Assembly (NCBI GenBank): GCA_900466005.1
Contig: UEGQ01000010.1
Location: forward strand, 186,001 to 250,000
DNA length: 64,000 nucleotides
DNA from: Hyphomicrobiales bacterium
GTDB taxonomy: Bacteria > Pseudomonadota > Alphaproteobacteria > Rhizobiales > Rhizobiaceae
Reading direction: 5' to 3'
The notes under the pieces: model-generated
Told to the model about the DNA's origin: nothing
Databases searched by the model: none
Seen by the model: the letters and a program-made list of their open reading frames with translations, nothing else
Shown here: positions 15,790 to 24,598 of the stretch, piece after piece
Layout: each line of letters starts with the position of its first letter
Position numbering within the stretch: position 1 is the stretch's first letter
Made by a program: the position numbers and the translations under genes

Positions 15790-16857
15790 ATGGAAAAGCA
15801 CCTCTTCGGGCTCGACGGGCTGAGGTTTGTCGCCGCTATGGCCGTAGTCGCCTTCCATTTCCTTTTCCGCGGCGAGGCCGCCGGCGACCTGCCGCAGATG
15901 CTGCTGCCGGATATGCTGCGGAGTACCGCGGCCTATGGCTATCTCGGCGTCAGCATCTTCTTCATCATCAGCGGTTTCGTGATCCTCTATTCGGCGGAAG
16001 GCCGCACGCCGCTCGAATTCTTCGTCTCGCGCTTCGTGCGCATCTATCCGACCTTCATCATCATGATGACGGTCACCGCGCTCGTCGTCGTCATCGCCGC
16101 CAATCCGCGCTTCGAGGTCAGCCTGCAGCAGTACGGGGCCAATCTCATGGTCTTCTCGCTGCTTCTCGGCGAACCCTTCGTCGACGGCGCCTACTGGTCG
16201 ATCGTGCTCGAACTCGTCTTCTACGGCTGGATCTTCCTGCTGCTGGTCATCCGGCGGCTGGACGATATCGAGACGATCGCCTTCGCCTGGCTGGCGCTCT
16301 CCCTCGCCAACGAGGCCTTCTTCCAGGTCCGCCTGCTGCAGGACGCGCTGATCACCGAGTATAGCGGCTTCTTCGTCGCCGGCATCGCGCTCCAGCGTAT
16401 CGGCAAGGGCGTCACGCCCACGCGGCTCACGCTGCTCGCGCTGTCGCTCTCATACGGCGTCTTCACCTCGCTTCGCGCCGCTTCCTGGTTCGAGGCGGAA
16501 TATGGAAGCGCGCTGTCGCGTCCGGTGATTGCGGTCGCCGTCCTCGGCGGGGCCGCCCTCTTCGCGCTGATCGCCCGCGCGAACCTGCCGCGCCGCTTCT
16601 GGGGGCCGATGAAGCTCGCAGGTGGCGCCACCTATCCCCTCTATCTCGTCCACCAGCATGTCGGCTATGTCGCGATCCCGCCGCTCGCCGCCCTCTTTCA
16701 TCCGGGCGTCGCAATCCTCGTCGCCGTCGCCGGCATTCTCGCCTTCGCCTTCGCCTACCACGTGCTGGTGGAGCGCTCCGCGATGCCGGCGCTGAGGGCG
16801 CGGCTCTATCGTCTTCTGCAGCCGCTCGCCCCGGCGCTCGACCGCCGCCCGTCGTGA
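15790..16857 (+). CDS. Acyltransferase family 3 (OafA/YrhL-like) membrane protein
   Basis: A 355-residue multi-helix protein of the acyltransferase_3 family, which transfers acetyl or succinyl groups to polysaccharides, lipids or antibiotics. Characteristic features are the start (FGLDGLRFVAAMAVVAFHF, with the catalytic His near residue 22), RFVRIYPTFI, the YWSIVLELVFYGW segment and about ten hydrophobic helices. Unlike full OafA it lacks a C-terminal SGNH domain. The preceding 70 bp are GC-rich and hold no clear promoter. The acyl acceptor is unknown. Confidence 0.87.
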   Translation: MEKHLFGLDGLRFVAAMAVVAFHFLFRGEAAGDLPQMLLPDMLRSTAAYGYLGVSIFFIISGFVILYSAEGRTPLEFFVSRFVRIYPTFIIMMTVTALVVVIAANPRFEVSLQQYGANLMVFSLLLGEPFVDGAYWSIVLELVFYGWIFLLLVIRRLDDIETIAFAWLALSLANEAFFQVRLLQDALITEYSGFFVAGIALQRIGKGVTPTRLTLLALSLSYGVFTSLRAASWFEAEYGSALSRPVIAVAVLGGAALFALIARANLPRRFWGPMKLAGGATYPLYLVHQHVGYVAIPPLAALFHPGVAILVAVAGILAFAFAYHVLVERSAMPALRARLYRLLQPLAPALDRRPS

Positions 16858-16879
16858 CGTGTTGTCGAAAAAGACTCTC

Positions 16880-16965
16880 TAAAATTGATAAATGAAAAGC
16901 TAATACAACTAAAAAGTTTACGCACTTTGACTTGTTTGCTATGCCTTCACCAGTCGAAACGGAGG
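16880..16965 (+). promoter_or_regulatory. AT-rich promoter region of the ATP-grasp operon
   Basis: The 116 bp between the acyltransferase and the next gene are strikingly AT-rich. TTGACT (16927-16932) is a plausible -35 element, but no convincing -10 element is identified. The operon start is inferred from this and from the ATGA-coupled genes that follow. Confidence 0.4.
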
Positions 16966-16973
16966 GCACGGTC

Positions 16974-17357
16974 ATGTCGGTATTCAGCAGTGAAGGCAAG
17001 GAAGGCGGCAGCGACGGCAAGGAAGGCAAGGACGATGCCGCCAGGCTCGCCGGGATCGAGGCGATCAGCCTCCCCGTGGAGCGGTTCGGCAAGGGGCGAA
17101 CGGATTTCAAGCGACACTTCTTTCGCGTCGATCTGAAGCAGAAGCCGGACGCATCCGCCGATCTCCTGCGCAAGAGCGACGAATATTGGCAGGCGGCTTC
17201 CGACTACGGTCTCGTGGACTCGGTGACGCGGCTTCCCGACGGGTCGGTGCATCTCGTCCTGTCGCTGAAGGACGAAGGCGAGATCAAGGACCTCGTCGCC
17301 GCCGATCCGGGTGTCGAGGCGGGCGCCTTCACCCTCGGCGGGCACGCGAAGATCTGA
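16974..17357 (+). CDS. Small protein at the head of the ATP-grasp operon; possible modification substrate
   Basis: A 127-residue protein not recognised. The first 25 residues are a flexible Gly/Ser/Lys/Glu-rich segment (SSEGKEGGSDGKEGKDD). The rest looks folded: VERFGKGRTDFKRHFFRVDLKQ, a helix with DEYWQAASDYGLVD, then strand pair VTRLPDGSVHLVLSL. The start at 16974 has a GGAGGG ribosome site. It lies 8 bp before the first of two ATP-grasp-like genes, so it could be the peptide or carrier those enzymes act on, but this is inference from position. It could equally be an enzyme subunit. Confidence 0.6.
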   Translation: MSVFSSEGKEGGSDGKEGKDDAARLAGIEAISLPVERFGKGRTDFKRHFFRVDLKQKPDASADLLRKSDEYWQAASDYGLVDSVTRLPDGSVHLVLSLKDEGEIKDLVAADPGVEAGAFTLGGHAKI

Positions 17358-17365
17358 GACCCGCC

Positions 17366-18214
17366 ATGCGTGACGGTCCTGGCGAAGAGCGGATTGTCCT
17401 GCTGCTGAACCTCGGGGCGCCGCTCGAAGGACTCCTGCGCGAAAACCTCGCCCGCCGGGGCCTCGCAAGCCTCTCCCTCGATACCGACGCGATCGTCCTC
17501 GGCGACATCCATGTCCCGATCGGCGATCCGGCCGCGGGGGAGGGCTGGATTCGCCCGCGGGGTGCGACGCATCCGCTTTTCCTCAGGCAGGTCGCCGGCA
17601 CGCTTGCCGGTTTCGAGCCCGGTGTATCCGGGGACGTCTTTTCCGCTTGCGAGCGCGCCGCCGTGCTGCACATGTTGCGCATGGCCTGCGGCAATCCGCT
17701 GAACCGCGGCACGTCCGGCAGCGCCTGCGCCTACATGGTCTCGTTGCCGGAACAATGGGCCCGCTGCGCGCGGTCGGGGCTTGCCTGCCCGCAATGGCGC
17801 GTCCATTGCGACGGGCCGCTTCCCGAGGGCTGGCTTCGCCTCTCCAGCCTCTACGATCGCTCGCTCAGGCGCGTCGATGACGTCCCCGACACGGAGGACG
17901 AGGTGCGGCTGGCGGTCCGGGCACCGCGCGGCGCGGCGGCGTGCTGCGCCTTCGCCGGCGATGTGCTCACGCTTTTCCGCCCCGAGGGCGACCGTCTGGT
18001 GGCGATGCACCTGCCGGACCGGGCGCTCGACGAAGTTGCGGAACTGGTCGCCGCGGTGCGGCATGTTTTCGGGATCGACTATGGCGAGCTGGTCTTCAGC
18101 TATCTCGGCCGGCCGGTCTTCTGGTCGGTCGTTCCGCAGCTTTCTCCGGACCTGCTGGAAGGCCCGGCGGGCGAAAGCCTCGCCGATGCGCTGGCGAAGA
18201 TGGTGAACCGATGA
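17366..18214 (+). CDS. Degenerate ATP-grasp-like protein
   Basis: A 282-residue protein whose layout follows the ATP-grasp fold of the next gene. Residues 97-118 (ERAAVLHMLRMACGNPLNRG) resemble the N-x-K-x-x-x-L helix, 195-206 (AFAGDVLTLFRP) the strand after the ATP lysines, and 236-260 (GIDYGELVF ... VFWSVVPQLS) the last strands. The metal and phosphate residues E-x-N-P are replaced by W-S-V-V-P. It is therefore probably a catalytically dead partner, or a reader of the substrate. Its stop overlaps the start of the true ATP-grasp gene (ATGA). Confidence 0.6.
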   Translation: MRDGPGEERIVLLLNLGAPLEGLLRENLARRGLASLSLDTDAIVLGDIHVPIGDPAAGEGWIRPRGATHPLFLRQVAGTLAGFEPGVSGDVFSACERAAVLHMLRMACGNPLNRGTSGSACAYMVSLPEQWARCARSGLACPQWRVHCDGPLPEGWLRLSSLYDRSLRRVDDVPDTEDEVRLAVRAPRGAAACCAFAGDVLTLFRPEGDRLVAMHLPDRALDEVAELVAAVRHVFGIDYGELVFSYLGRPVFWSVVPQLSPDLLEGPAGESLADALAKMVNR

Positions 18215-19104
18215 CGGTGCTCTTTCGCGACGGCTGGGTGGATCGCATGGGCCGGGCGCGGCAGTCCGAAGACGCGCCGCCCGAGGATTTCGGGGCGCAA
18301 GCGACCGGTGCGCCCTTCGTCATCAGCGTCAGCGGCGATCCGACGGCCGCCGGCTTCCACAAGCGGGTCACCGATGAGGGCCTGCCGCTGCGCTGGGTGA
18401 CGATCGAGGCGGTGGCGGAGGGCCGGCTTCCGCTCGCCGTCCTCGCCGAATGGATGGCGGCGGCGCCGGGCGTCTACATCCGCGACGGCTGGAGCGCCGA
18501 TGCCGGCGACGTGGCCCTGCGCGCTGTCATCGCGGCCCTTTGCGATGCCCATCCGAACGTCATCCGCGCCGAGGAGCGGAGCACCAACTGGTGCAAGCCC
18601 TTCCACGTCGCCGCCCTTGCGGCGGTGCCGCGCCGGGTGGCGCTGCTGCCGCCGACGCTGATGACGACGCGCCATGCGCTCGCCGGCCGGGTGATCAAGA
18701 ACTGCAGCTCCGCCCCGAGCTTCGTCCTCGACGGCGACACGCTCGCCGGGGTGGCCGAGCCGGTGCTCTCGCAGGCGCGGCTTCGCGGCCGGGAACTCCG
18801 GGTGCATGTGCTCGACGGCGTCTGCTTTGCGGTCGAGGTGGTGACGACGGCGCTCGACTACCGCAAGGAGGGCGGCGCCGAGATGCGGCCGGCGGCAATC
18901 GACGCGGCGCTCGCCGCCGACCTCTGCGACCTGACCGCAGCGGAAGGGCTGCGCTTTTCCGGCATCGACCTCATCCTGACGGGCGAGGGTCCCTTCGTCA
19001 TCGAGGTGAACCCGATGCCCGGCTATCACGGCTACGATCTCGCCCCCTGGGGCGAGGAGAGTATCACGACCCGTCTCTACAACCGATTGTCGAGGGCGCC
19101 ATGA
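18211..19104 (+). CDS. ATP-grasp ligase, RimK / graspetide-maturase-like
   Basis: A 297-residue ATP-grasp enzyme, which activates a carboxylate with ATP and joins it to an amine or hydroxyl. Visible landmarks: STNWCKPFHVAAL (124-136), PPTLMTT (147-153), the ATP lysine in RVIKNCSS (Lys163), VLSQARLRGRELRVHVLDG (185-203, Arg197), GIDLIL (251-256) and the metal ligands in FVIEVNPMPGYHGYD (Glu265, Asn267). The order is close to MvdC/MvdD-type peptide cyclases and RimK ligases. It is coupled by ATGA overlaps to the gene before and the gene after. The substrate is unknown; the small first gene of the operon is one candidate. Confidence 0.78.
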   Translation: MTVLFRDGWVDRMGRARQSEDAPPEDFGAQATGAPFVISVSGDPTAAGFHKRVTDEGLPLRWVTIEAVAEGRLPLAVLAEWMAAAPGVYIRDGWSADAGDVALRAVIAALCDAHPNVIRAEERSTNWCKPFHVAALAAVPRRVALLPPTLMTTRHALAGRVIKNCSSAPSFVLDGDTLAGVAEPVLSQARLRGRELRVHVLDGVCFAVEVVTTALDYRKEGGAEMRPAAIDAALAADLCDLTAAEGLRFSGIDLILTGEGPFVIEVNPMPGYHGYDLAPWGEESITTRLYNRLSRAP

Positions 19105-19454
19105 AATACCGGCTTTCCGATGAGACCCGCAGGCTCGAAAGCGGCGAAATCCTCCACCGTATCATCCGTGCCGACGGCGAGCGCGGCGGCTTCGTCCAGT
19201 CCGAGAAGAACCTCTCGCAGGCCGGCACCTGCTGGCTGCACGGGGATTCGCTCGCCTATGGCGAGGCGCGGATCGAGGACGACGCCCAGGTCTACGGTGT
19301 CGTCTGCGGCTTCGCCGTCGCCCGAGAACGCGCGCAGATCCACGGACGCCTCTTCGGCCATGCCGTCGTCGAGGGCGACGCCAGGGTCTACGGCAATGTC
19401 GGCGGCAGCCACCATATCGGCGGCGACGAGGTGGTCTACGGCAATCTCGACTGA
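19101..19454 (+). CDS. Small beta-helix repeat protein
   Basis: A 117-residue protein. After a short N-terminal part (MKYRLSDETRRLESGEILHR) come tandem 6-residue-like turns with V-Y-G and I-x-G signatures (YGEARIEDDAQVYG, ARERAQIHG, AVVEGDARVYGN, GGDEVVYGN), the pattern of left-handed beta-helix proteins also common in phage-borne repeat proteins. It starts inside the stop of the ATP-grasp gene, so it belongs to the same operon. A scaffold or binding role is plausible; no catalytic motif is seen. It is convergent with the HerA-like gene 20 bp away. Confidence 0.65.
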   Translation: MKYRLSDETRRLESGEILHRIIRADGERGGFVQSEKNLSQAGTCWLHGDSLAYGEARIEDDAQVYGVVCGFAVARERAQIHGRLFGHAVVEGDARVYGNVGGSHHIGGDEVVYGNLD

Positions 19455-19474
19455 GGCCGAAGACCCGACGCCTG

Positions 19475-21031
19475 CTACCGTTTCAAACTGCCGAGGATGC
19501 CGCGCACCAGCGCCCGGCCGACGGAGGTCGCGACCGAGCGCGCCGCGCTCTTCATCGCCGCCTCCAGCACCGATTCGCGCTGGTAGCCGGAGCTGCGGCG
19601 GGTGCCGCTCTTCGTCGTCTTGGTGCTTTCTTCGCTCTCGTCACCGAAGCCCGGCAGCGTCCAGCGTCCGCCGGCACTCTCCTTGCCTTCTTCCTCGGCG
19701 CGGCGGGCGGCTTCCGCCTCGGCCGCCTTGCGCGCCCGTTCGGTGAGGATCTCGTAGGCCGATTCCCGGTCGGCATCGCGGTCGTAGACGCCGGAAACCG
19801 GGCTCGTCGCCATCAGCTGCTGGCGCTCCGCCGGCGTGATCGGTCCGAGCCGCGAGGCCGGCGGGCGAATGAGCGTGCGCTCGACCATCGAGGGAATGCC
19901 CTTGCCCTCCAGCGTCGAGACCAGCGCCTCGCCGGTGCCGAGCGCGGTGATCGCGGTTTCGCAATCGAAGGCCGGGTTGGGGCGGAAGGTCTCGGCCGCC
20001 GTCTTCACCGCCTTCTGCTCGCGCGGCGTATAGGCGCGCAGCGCATGCTGCACGCGGTTGCCGAGCTGGGCGAGCACCGTTTCCGGCACGTCGAGCGGGT
20101 TCTGGGTGACGAAATAGACGCCGACGCCCTTGGAGCGGATGAGGCGAACCACCTGCTCGATGCGGTCGACGAGCACCTTCGGCGCGTCGTCGAAGAGCAG
20201 GTGCGCCTCGTCGAAGAAGAAGACCAGCCGCGGCTTTTCCGGATCGCCCACCTCCGGCAGCTCCTCGAAGAGTTCGGAGAGGAGCCAGAGCAGGAAGGTG
20301 GCGTAAAGCCTGGGGTTCATCATCAGCTTGTCGGCGGCGAGCACCGAGATCATGCCGCGGCCGTCGCTCGTCGTGCGCATGATGTCGGAGATCGAAAGCG
20401 CCGGCTCGCCGAAGAAATTCTCCGCGCCCTGCTGCTCAAGGATCAAGAGCCCCCGCTGCAGCGAGCCGACGGAGGCCTTGGAGATCAGCCCGAACTGGCT
20501 CGAAAGCTCGCTTGCGTGCTCGCCCATGTAGTTCAGGAGCGCCTGCAGGTCTTTGAGGTCGAGAAGCGGCAGCCCGCCCTGGTCGGCGATCTTGAAGGCG
20601 ATGTTCAAGACGCCCTCCTGCGCCTCCGAGGCGTCCATCAGCCGCGAGAGCAAGAGCGGCCCCATCTCGGCGATGGTGGTGCGCACCCGGTGGCCCTGCT
20701 CGCCGTAGAGATCCCAGAAGATCACCGGCGCGGCGCGGAACTCGTAGGGCGAAAGCCCGATCGTCTCGGCGCGCTTCAGGAGAAAGTCCTTGGCCTCGCC
20801 CTTCATCGCGATGCCGGAGAGGTCGCCCTTGATGTCGGCGCAGAAGACCGGCACGCCGGCCTCGGAGAAGCTCTCCGCGAGGATCTGCAGCGTCACCGTC
20901 TTGCCGGTGCCGGTCGCCCCGGTCACCAGCCCGTGGCGGTTGCCGAACTTCAGCTCCAGATATTCCGGCTTGTTGAGGCTGTCGTCGGGGTTGCGGCTGG
21001 TACCGATGAAAAGCTTTCCGTCAACAAGCAT
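19475..21031 (-). CDS. HerA-like / DUF853 ATPase (YjgR family)
   Basis: A 518-residue P-loop ATPase of the HerA-FtsK superfamily. Walker A is GATGTGKT (residues 38-45), Walker B is [12 protein letters not shown], and the sensor region is [12 protein letters not shown]. About 100 C-terminal residues form a charged, low-complexity segment (REEEGK-type) followed by a basic helix end ([21 protein letters not shown]). The family (YjgR) is widespread and its role is not proven; DNA or protein translocation is likely from the fold. The start at 21031 matches the family's N-terminus. It is monocistronic. Confidence 0.9.
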   Translation of the reverse strand: MLVDGKLFIGTSRNPDDSLNKPEYLELKFGNRHGLVTGATGTGKTVTLQILAESFSEAGVPVFCADIKGDLSGIAMKGEAKDFLLKRAETIGLSPYEFRAAPVIFWDLYGEQGHRVRTTIAEMGPLLLSRLMDASEAQEGVLNIAFKIADQGGLPLLDLKDLQALLNYMGEHASELSSQFGLISKASVGSLQRGLLILEQQGAENFFGEPALSISDIMRTTSDGRGMISVLAADKLMMNPRLYATFLLWLLSELFEELPEVGDPEKPRLVFFFDEAHLLFDDAPKVLVDRIEQVVRLIRSKGVGVYFVTQNPLDVPETVLAQLGNRVQHALRAYTPREQKAVKTAAETFRPNPAFDCETAITALGTGEALVSTLEGKGIPSMVERTLIRPPASRLGPITPAERQQLMATSPVSGVYDRDADRESAYEILTERARKAAEAEAARRAEEEGKESAGGRWTLPGFGDESEESTKTTKSGTRRSSGYQRESVLEAAMKSAARSVATSVGRALVRGILGSLKR

Positions 21032-21281
21032 GGGGCCTCGTCTTTCGCGGGGAGGGCGGCGCCCGGCATTCCCGCATTCATCCAAACAACAGGTTGTAAC
21101 TATAAGGATAGTATGGAACATGACAACAGCCCGGTGCGTCCCCCGGTGCTCACCTGGCGCTTCCCCGGTGCGGCGGCGCGGCGCGGCGAAAAAGCCTGTG
21201 GGGAGCGGCCCCGGCGCTTGAGTTCGCAGGCGGAATTAATTACGTTGACGTTCACGTCAGAATTTCAAACGGAGGCAGACC

Positions 21282-21671
21282 ATGAATGAACTCGTAAACC
21301 GCATCGCCACCAATGTCGGCATCGACGCGGATGTCGCCGAAAAGGCGGTCGGCATGATGCTGGGCTTCCTCCAGCGCGAGGCGGCCGACGGCCCGGTCGC
21401 CAAGATGATCGAAGCGATCCCCGGCGCCGTCGACCTCGTCGCCAGGTACAACGGCGAAGGCGAGGGCAAGGGCCTGCTCGGCGGGCTGATGAGCGCAATC
21501 GGCGGCGGCGGCATCATGGGGCTGGGCCAGCAGCTGATGGCACTCGGCCTCGGCATGGGCGAGATCACCTCGCTCTCGAAGGAAACCATCGCCGCCGCGC
21601 GCGAATATGCCGGCTCCGACGTCGTCGACGAAGTCGTCGCCTCCGTCCCGGGGTTGAGCCAGTTCGTCTGA
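21282..21671 (+). CDS. DUF2267-like helical protein
   Basis: A 129-residue helical protein. The first half (MNELVNRIATNVGIDADVAEKAVGMMLGFLQREA) follows the pattern of DUF2267-type small proteins with a repeated helix-turn; a Gly-rich centre (LLGGLMSAIGGGGIMGLGQQLMALGLGMG) divides it from a last helix pair. Cytoplasmic, function unknown. A good ribosome site (GGAGGCAG) precedes it. A strong rho-independent terminator follows 31 bp after the stop, so it is transcribed alone. Confidence 0.75.
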   Translation: MNELVNRIATNVGIDADVAEKAVGMMLGFLQREAADGPVAKMIEAIPGAVDLVARYNGEGEGKGLLGGLMSAIGGGGIMGLGQQLMALGLGMGEITSLSKETIAAAREYAGSDVVDEVVASVPGLSQFV

Positions 21672-21701
21672 TCGGGGCCGACACGCCCGGTTGAAAGAAA
21701 G

Positions 21702-21734
21702 CCGCCGGAGCGATCCGGCGGTTTGTTTGTTTTT
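21702..21734 (+). terminator. Rho-independent terminator after the DUF2267-like gene
   Basis: A perfect 8-bp stem (CCGCCGGA / TCCGGCGG, loop GCGA) is followed by TTTGTTTGTTTTT. It also marks the left edge of the low-GC island that begins about 20 bp further on. Confidence 0.9.
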
Positions 21735-21834
21735 GGGGGCTAATCAGCCAATCATCTGCTGGAATCCAAGTCGCCTTCACCCCGTTCCGGCCGGTTCTCT
21801 GACTTTACAGAGGATGCTCGCGGTCCGGTGACAT

Positions 21835-23574
21835 TCACGTTTTCGGTGCTTCGGTGGGCGCGAAGAACTTCTTGAAGAGGTCGGTCGACATCACCGTGTA
21901 CTGGCTCGACCGATACCTCTCGAACGGGAACGTCTCCAAGCCTGCGAACTGATCATGCAGCTTCTCAAACGTCATCTCCACCCCAGCATCCAGAGCCTGC
22001 CTCATGGCTCCGATGAGCCCATTGACAACCGTCGGCGTCAGGAGGCGGTTCTGGATCGTCCGGGAGGTCGTCCATCTGTCGGTCGGCAGGCGAGATTTTG
22101 CCGCGGCGAAGAACACCCCGATCTGACTCGCGCAGTAGTCGATATAACGTTTGCGCGCAGCATCGTTCTCAAAGCTGACAAAGGTATCCTTGTCGCTATC
22201 CATCCATCGCGCGAAGAGCGGACCAGGGGCGGTGGGCCTGACAAGTGGGCGAAGCCCGTAGCTAACCACAGATGTGGTACGGAGACCGCCGGCGTCGAAG
22301 AAACTCTGGGAGAATTTGCCAGAGAGAACACCTGTGCCGTCGTTCAACTTATCCAAAACATCTCTCGCTATGGAATCGGCGAGGAAAGGGCGAATGAGTT
22401 GGTTGATCGCCTGCTTGAGTTCGGACTTAGCATTTGATTGCGTTGAATTGATTTCTAGGAAAAGTCCGGCCTCAAATCGGGTTTTCTCCGAGTCGCTGAC
22501 GTTGTCCGGATAAATGATGCCGGTGACCAATAGGTTCTGTTGCGATCGGAGGCCGCCGATGACCTCTTCATTGGCTCCGCCTTCGTAATAGGAAAAGACG
22601 CGATGCTGACCGTCTATGATCCCAACAGAGTTGAATTCGCTGGGAATGGATATGACTGCTGGTAGTGTATTATGGATTGTCTTTGTGTTGATTGTGTTAT
22701 CTTCGGCATCGAGTATCTTTGTTCCCGCCGGTAGAGTAACAATAATATTGTTAACGAATACTCGTTTCTGATCGACAAGGTATTTTCGGATGGAATCAAG
22801 CTTGGCCCTTAAGATCATCCGCTGGTACAGGCCGCCACGGTCCCTCCACCCGTCCCGTCGTAGGACGTAAGCCCTCGACAACAGGGCTGATGGCTGTATG
22901 TAGAACGAAACGACTTTGTAGCCATTCGGAAACTTGGAATGGTGCTCAGGTAGGACGGAGCCGTGAAATGGATCCCGCGGTGAGGCATTGGCATTGAGCG
23001 CCTTATCGGCAAAAGCCTTATAGTTTACGCCAAGGAAAGCAAGAAGTTCGTGCTGGGCAGACCGGCGCACCGTTCTTGTCAAGAGCTTGAAGTATCGGAC
23101 TATGCTATAGTCCATAAAAAGTGCGTGGTTTATTTGATTCTTTAGCTCGGTTTGAACTGTGTTTAGTGAGCAATAAAGCAGTATGACTCGAATTTGATTG
23201 TCGCTGTACTTTGTTCCTAAAGTCCCGGCGATACTAAGCGGGGTGCCTCGGGCAAACGCTACGAACTGTGCGTCATCCTGCCGGATGCGATCGTACATCA
23301 GGTATTTCTTCTTGGCGTGCTCAGAGATATCGTGCGCCGTCGTATACTCGACGAAAACGACCACGTTCTCCAATATGAATACGTCGTCGAAGTCCGAGGT
23401 TACACCGCAATAAGTGAACTCCTTATCAGAAGCCGCCTCAGCGCGCTGGAAGCCGACTGCAGAAAACACTTCCCTAATCTCGCGACGGTGCCGCCGTTGA
23501 AGATTGCGCTTGGCTCGCTCTTCGGGGCTAAGCGCCTTCTTCTTTTTCTTGGGTGTTGCCTTAGCCCTCGCCAT
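21835..23574 (-). CDS. DGQHR-domain protein with N-terminal nuclease-like region
   Basis: A 579-residue protein of low GC content (near 50%, against about 65% around it). The DGQHR motif (residues 321-325, in GIIDGQHRVFSYYEGG) is the mark of the ParB-like domain shared with DndB and related DNA-modification-associated proteins. The N-terminal 30 residues are Lys/Arg-rich. Residues 60-95 (SDFDDVFILENVVVFVEYTT ... AKKKYLMYDRI) look like the D-(x)-E-x-[KT] core of a PD-(D/E)xK nuclease, but the usual lysine is a threonine, so catalysis is uncertain. Its start lies inside the last codons of the upstream methyltransferase (14-bp overlap), so both act together. Confidence 0.78.
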   Translation of the reverse strand: MARAKATPKKKKKALSPEERAKRNLQRRHRREIREVFSAVGFQRAEAASDKEFTYCGVTSDFDDVFILENVVVFVEYTTAHDISEHAKKKYLMYDRIRQDDAQFVAFARGTPLSIAGTLGTKYSDNQIRVILLYCSLNTVQTELKNQINHALFMDYSIVRYFKLLTRTVRRSAQHELLAFLGVNYKAFADKALNANASPRDPFHGSVLPEHHSKFPNGYKVVSFYIQPSALLSRAYVLRRDGWRDRGGLYQRMILRAKLDSIRKYLVDQKRVFVNNIIVTLPAGTKILDAEDNTINTKTIHNTLPAVISIPSEFNSVGIIDGQHRVFSYYEGGANEEVIGGLRSQQNLLVTGIIYPDNVSDSEKTRFEAGLFLEINSTQSNAKSELKQAINQLIRPFLADSIARDVLDKLNDGTGVLSGKFSQSFFDAGGLRTTSVVSYGLRPLVRPTAPGPLFARWMDSDKDTFVSFENDAARKRYIDYCASQIGVFFAAAKSRLPTDRWTTSRTIQNRLLTPTVVNGLIGAMRQALDAGVEMTFEKLHDQFAGLETFPFERYRSSQYTVMSTDLFKKFFAPTEAPKT

Positions 23575-24598
23575 CTTCGCCTCCCACCGAAACCGGTGCG
23601 AATTCGGTATGGTCTTGCCGCCATTCTAGGGGAACCTGAGCCACACGCTCCGTGGATTGCGGGCGGCGAACAGGTTTGCCCAGTGGCCTAAGCGGTAGAT
23701 CGCCCTCAGCGAATTGGGCGACGCGCTTCTCCGCGATCTCGATATAAGGCAAATGCCGGTCAATGCCGACGGCATGTCGACTGTGCTTCACAGCAGCAAT
23801 CGCCGTGGCGCCAGTCCCTATAAAGGGATCTAGAACTGTTTCCCCAGCCTTGCTGAGCGCGAGCACACAGCGCTCCGCGAGCTCGACGGGGAATTGGCAC
23901 GGATGTTCAGTGTGCTCGGGATGGTTTGCCTTGACATTGGGAACGTCCCAGACGGGATTATTCCGAAAGTCCTCGATAGCGGAGAATTCCCAGTAGTCCG
24001 ACGGGTTCTTTCCTAATGGGTTGCCACTCGGTTTGCCGGCCTTCTTTCCCTTAGATGCGCTGTGGCGCTTGCCGGGGTAGATCTGGGGGATGCGGACAGG
24101 ATCGAGGTTGAACGTGTAGGTGTCAGTTCTGCTGAACCACAGAACGGTTTCGTATCGACCGGAGAAGCGTTTGTCGGCGTTGTAACCGAAGTTGTAGCGC
24201 CAGATGATGCGATTGCGCAGACGGAACCCCAAACTGCGGAAGATGTCGATGAAGGGCACGTCCAGGGGGAACAGCTCTCCATCGGTTACATAGGTGCCGA
24301 CTTGCCAGCATACGGAAGCGTTCTCCGTCAGCGCGGGCAACATCGTCTCGATAACCCGCCTCTGCCATGCCAGATATTCGTCGTAAGTGCGCTCATCCTT
24401 TCGTTCGTAGGGTTTACCGATGTTGTACGGCGGTGACGAAATGACCAGGGCGCAGCTAGCGGGATCAACGCGCTGAAGTCCTTCGAGGACATCTGCAGCC
24501 AGAAAACGCGCGCCACCAATCTCATCAGCGGAGATGACGACTTCTTTCTTACGGGTGCGTATTTCCTCGGCTGGGATCTGATCAATTCTACAGAGCAT
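23561..24598 (-). CDS. Site-specific DNA methyltransferase (SPPY type)
   Basis: A 345-residue beta-class DNA methyltransferase. The catalytic motif IV is SSPPYNIG (residues 54-61) and the AdoMet-binding motif I is LDPFIGTGATAIAA near residues 255-268, in the permuted order of this class. SPPY is used by both N4-cytosine and N6-adenine enzymes, so the base modified cannot be told. The C-terminal 45 residues are a charged tail. Low GC like its partner. It is first in the two-gene operon; the recognition sequence is unknown. The pair could be a modification unit with a built-in or missing nuclease. Confidence 0.88.
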   Translation of the reverse strand: MLCRIDQIPAEEIRTRKKEVVISADEIGGARFLAADVLEGLQRVDPASCALVISSPPYNIGKPYERKDERTYDEYLAWQRRVIETMLPALTENASVCWQVGTYVTDGELFPLDVPFIDIFRSLGFRLRNRIIWRYNFGYNADKRFSGRYETVLWFSRTDTYTFNLDPVRIPQIYPGKRHSASKGKKAGKPSGNPLGKNPSDYWEFSAIEDFRNNPVWDVPNVKANHPEHTEHPCQFPVELAERCVLALSKAGETVLDPFIGTGATAIAAVKHSRHAVGIDRHLPYIEIAEKRVAQFAEGDLPLRPLGKPVRRPQSTERVAQVPLEWRQDHTEFAPVSVGGEDGEG

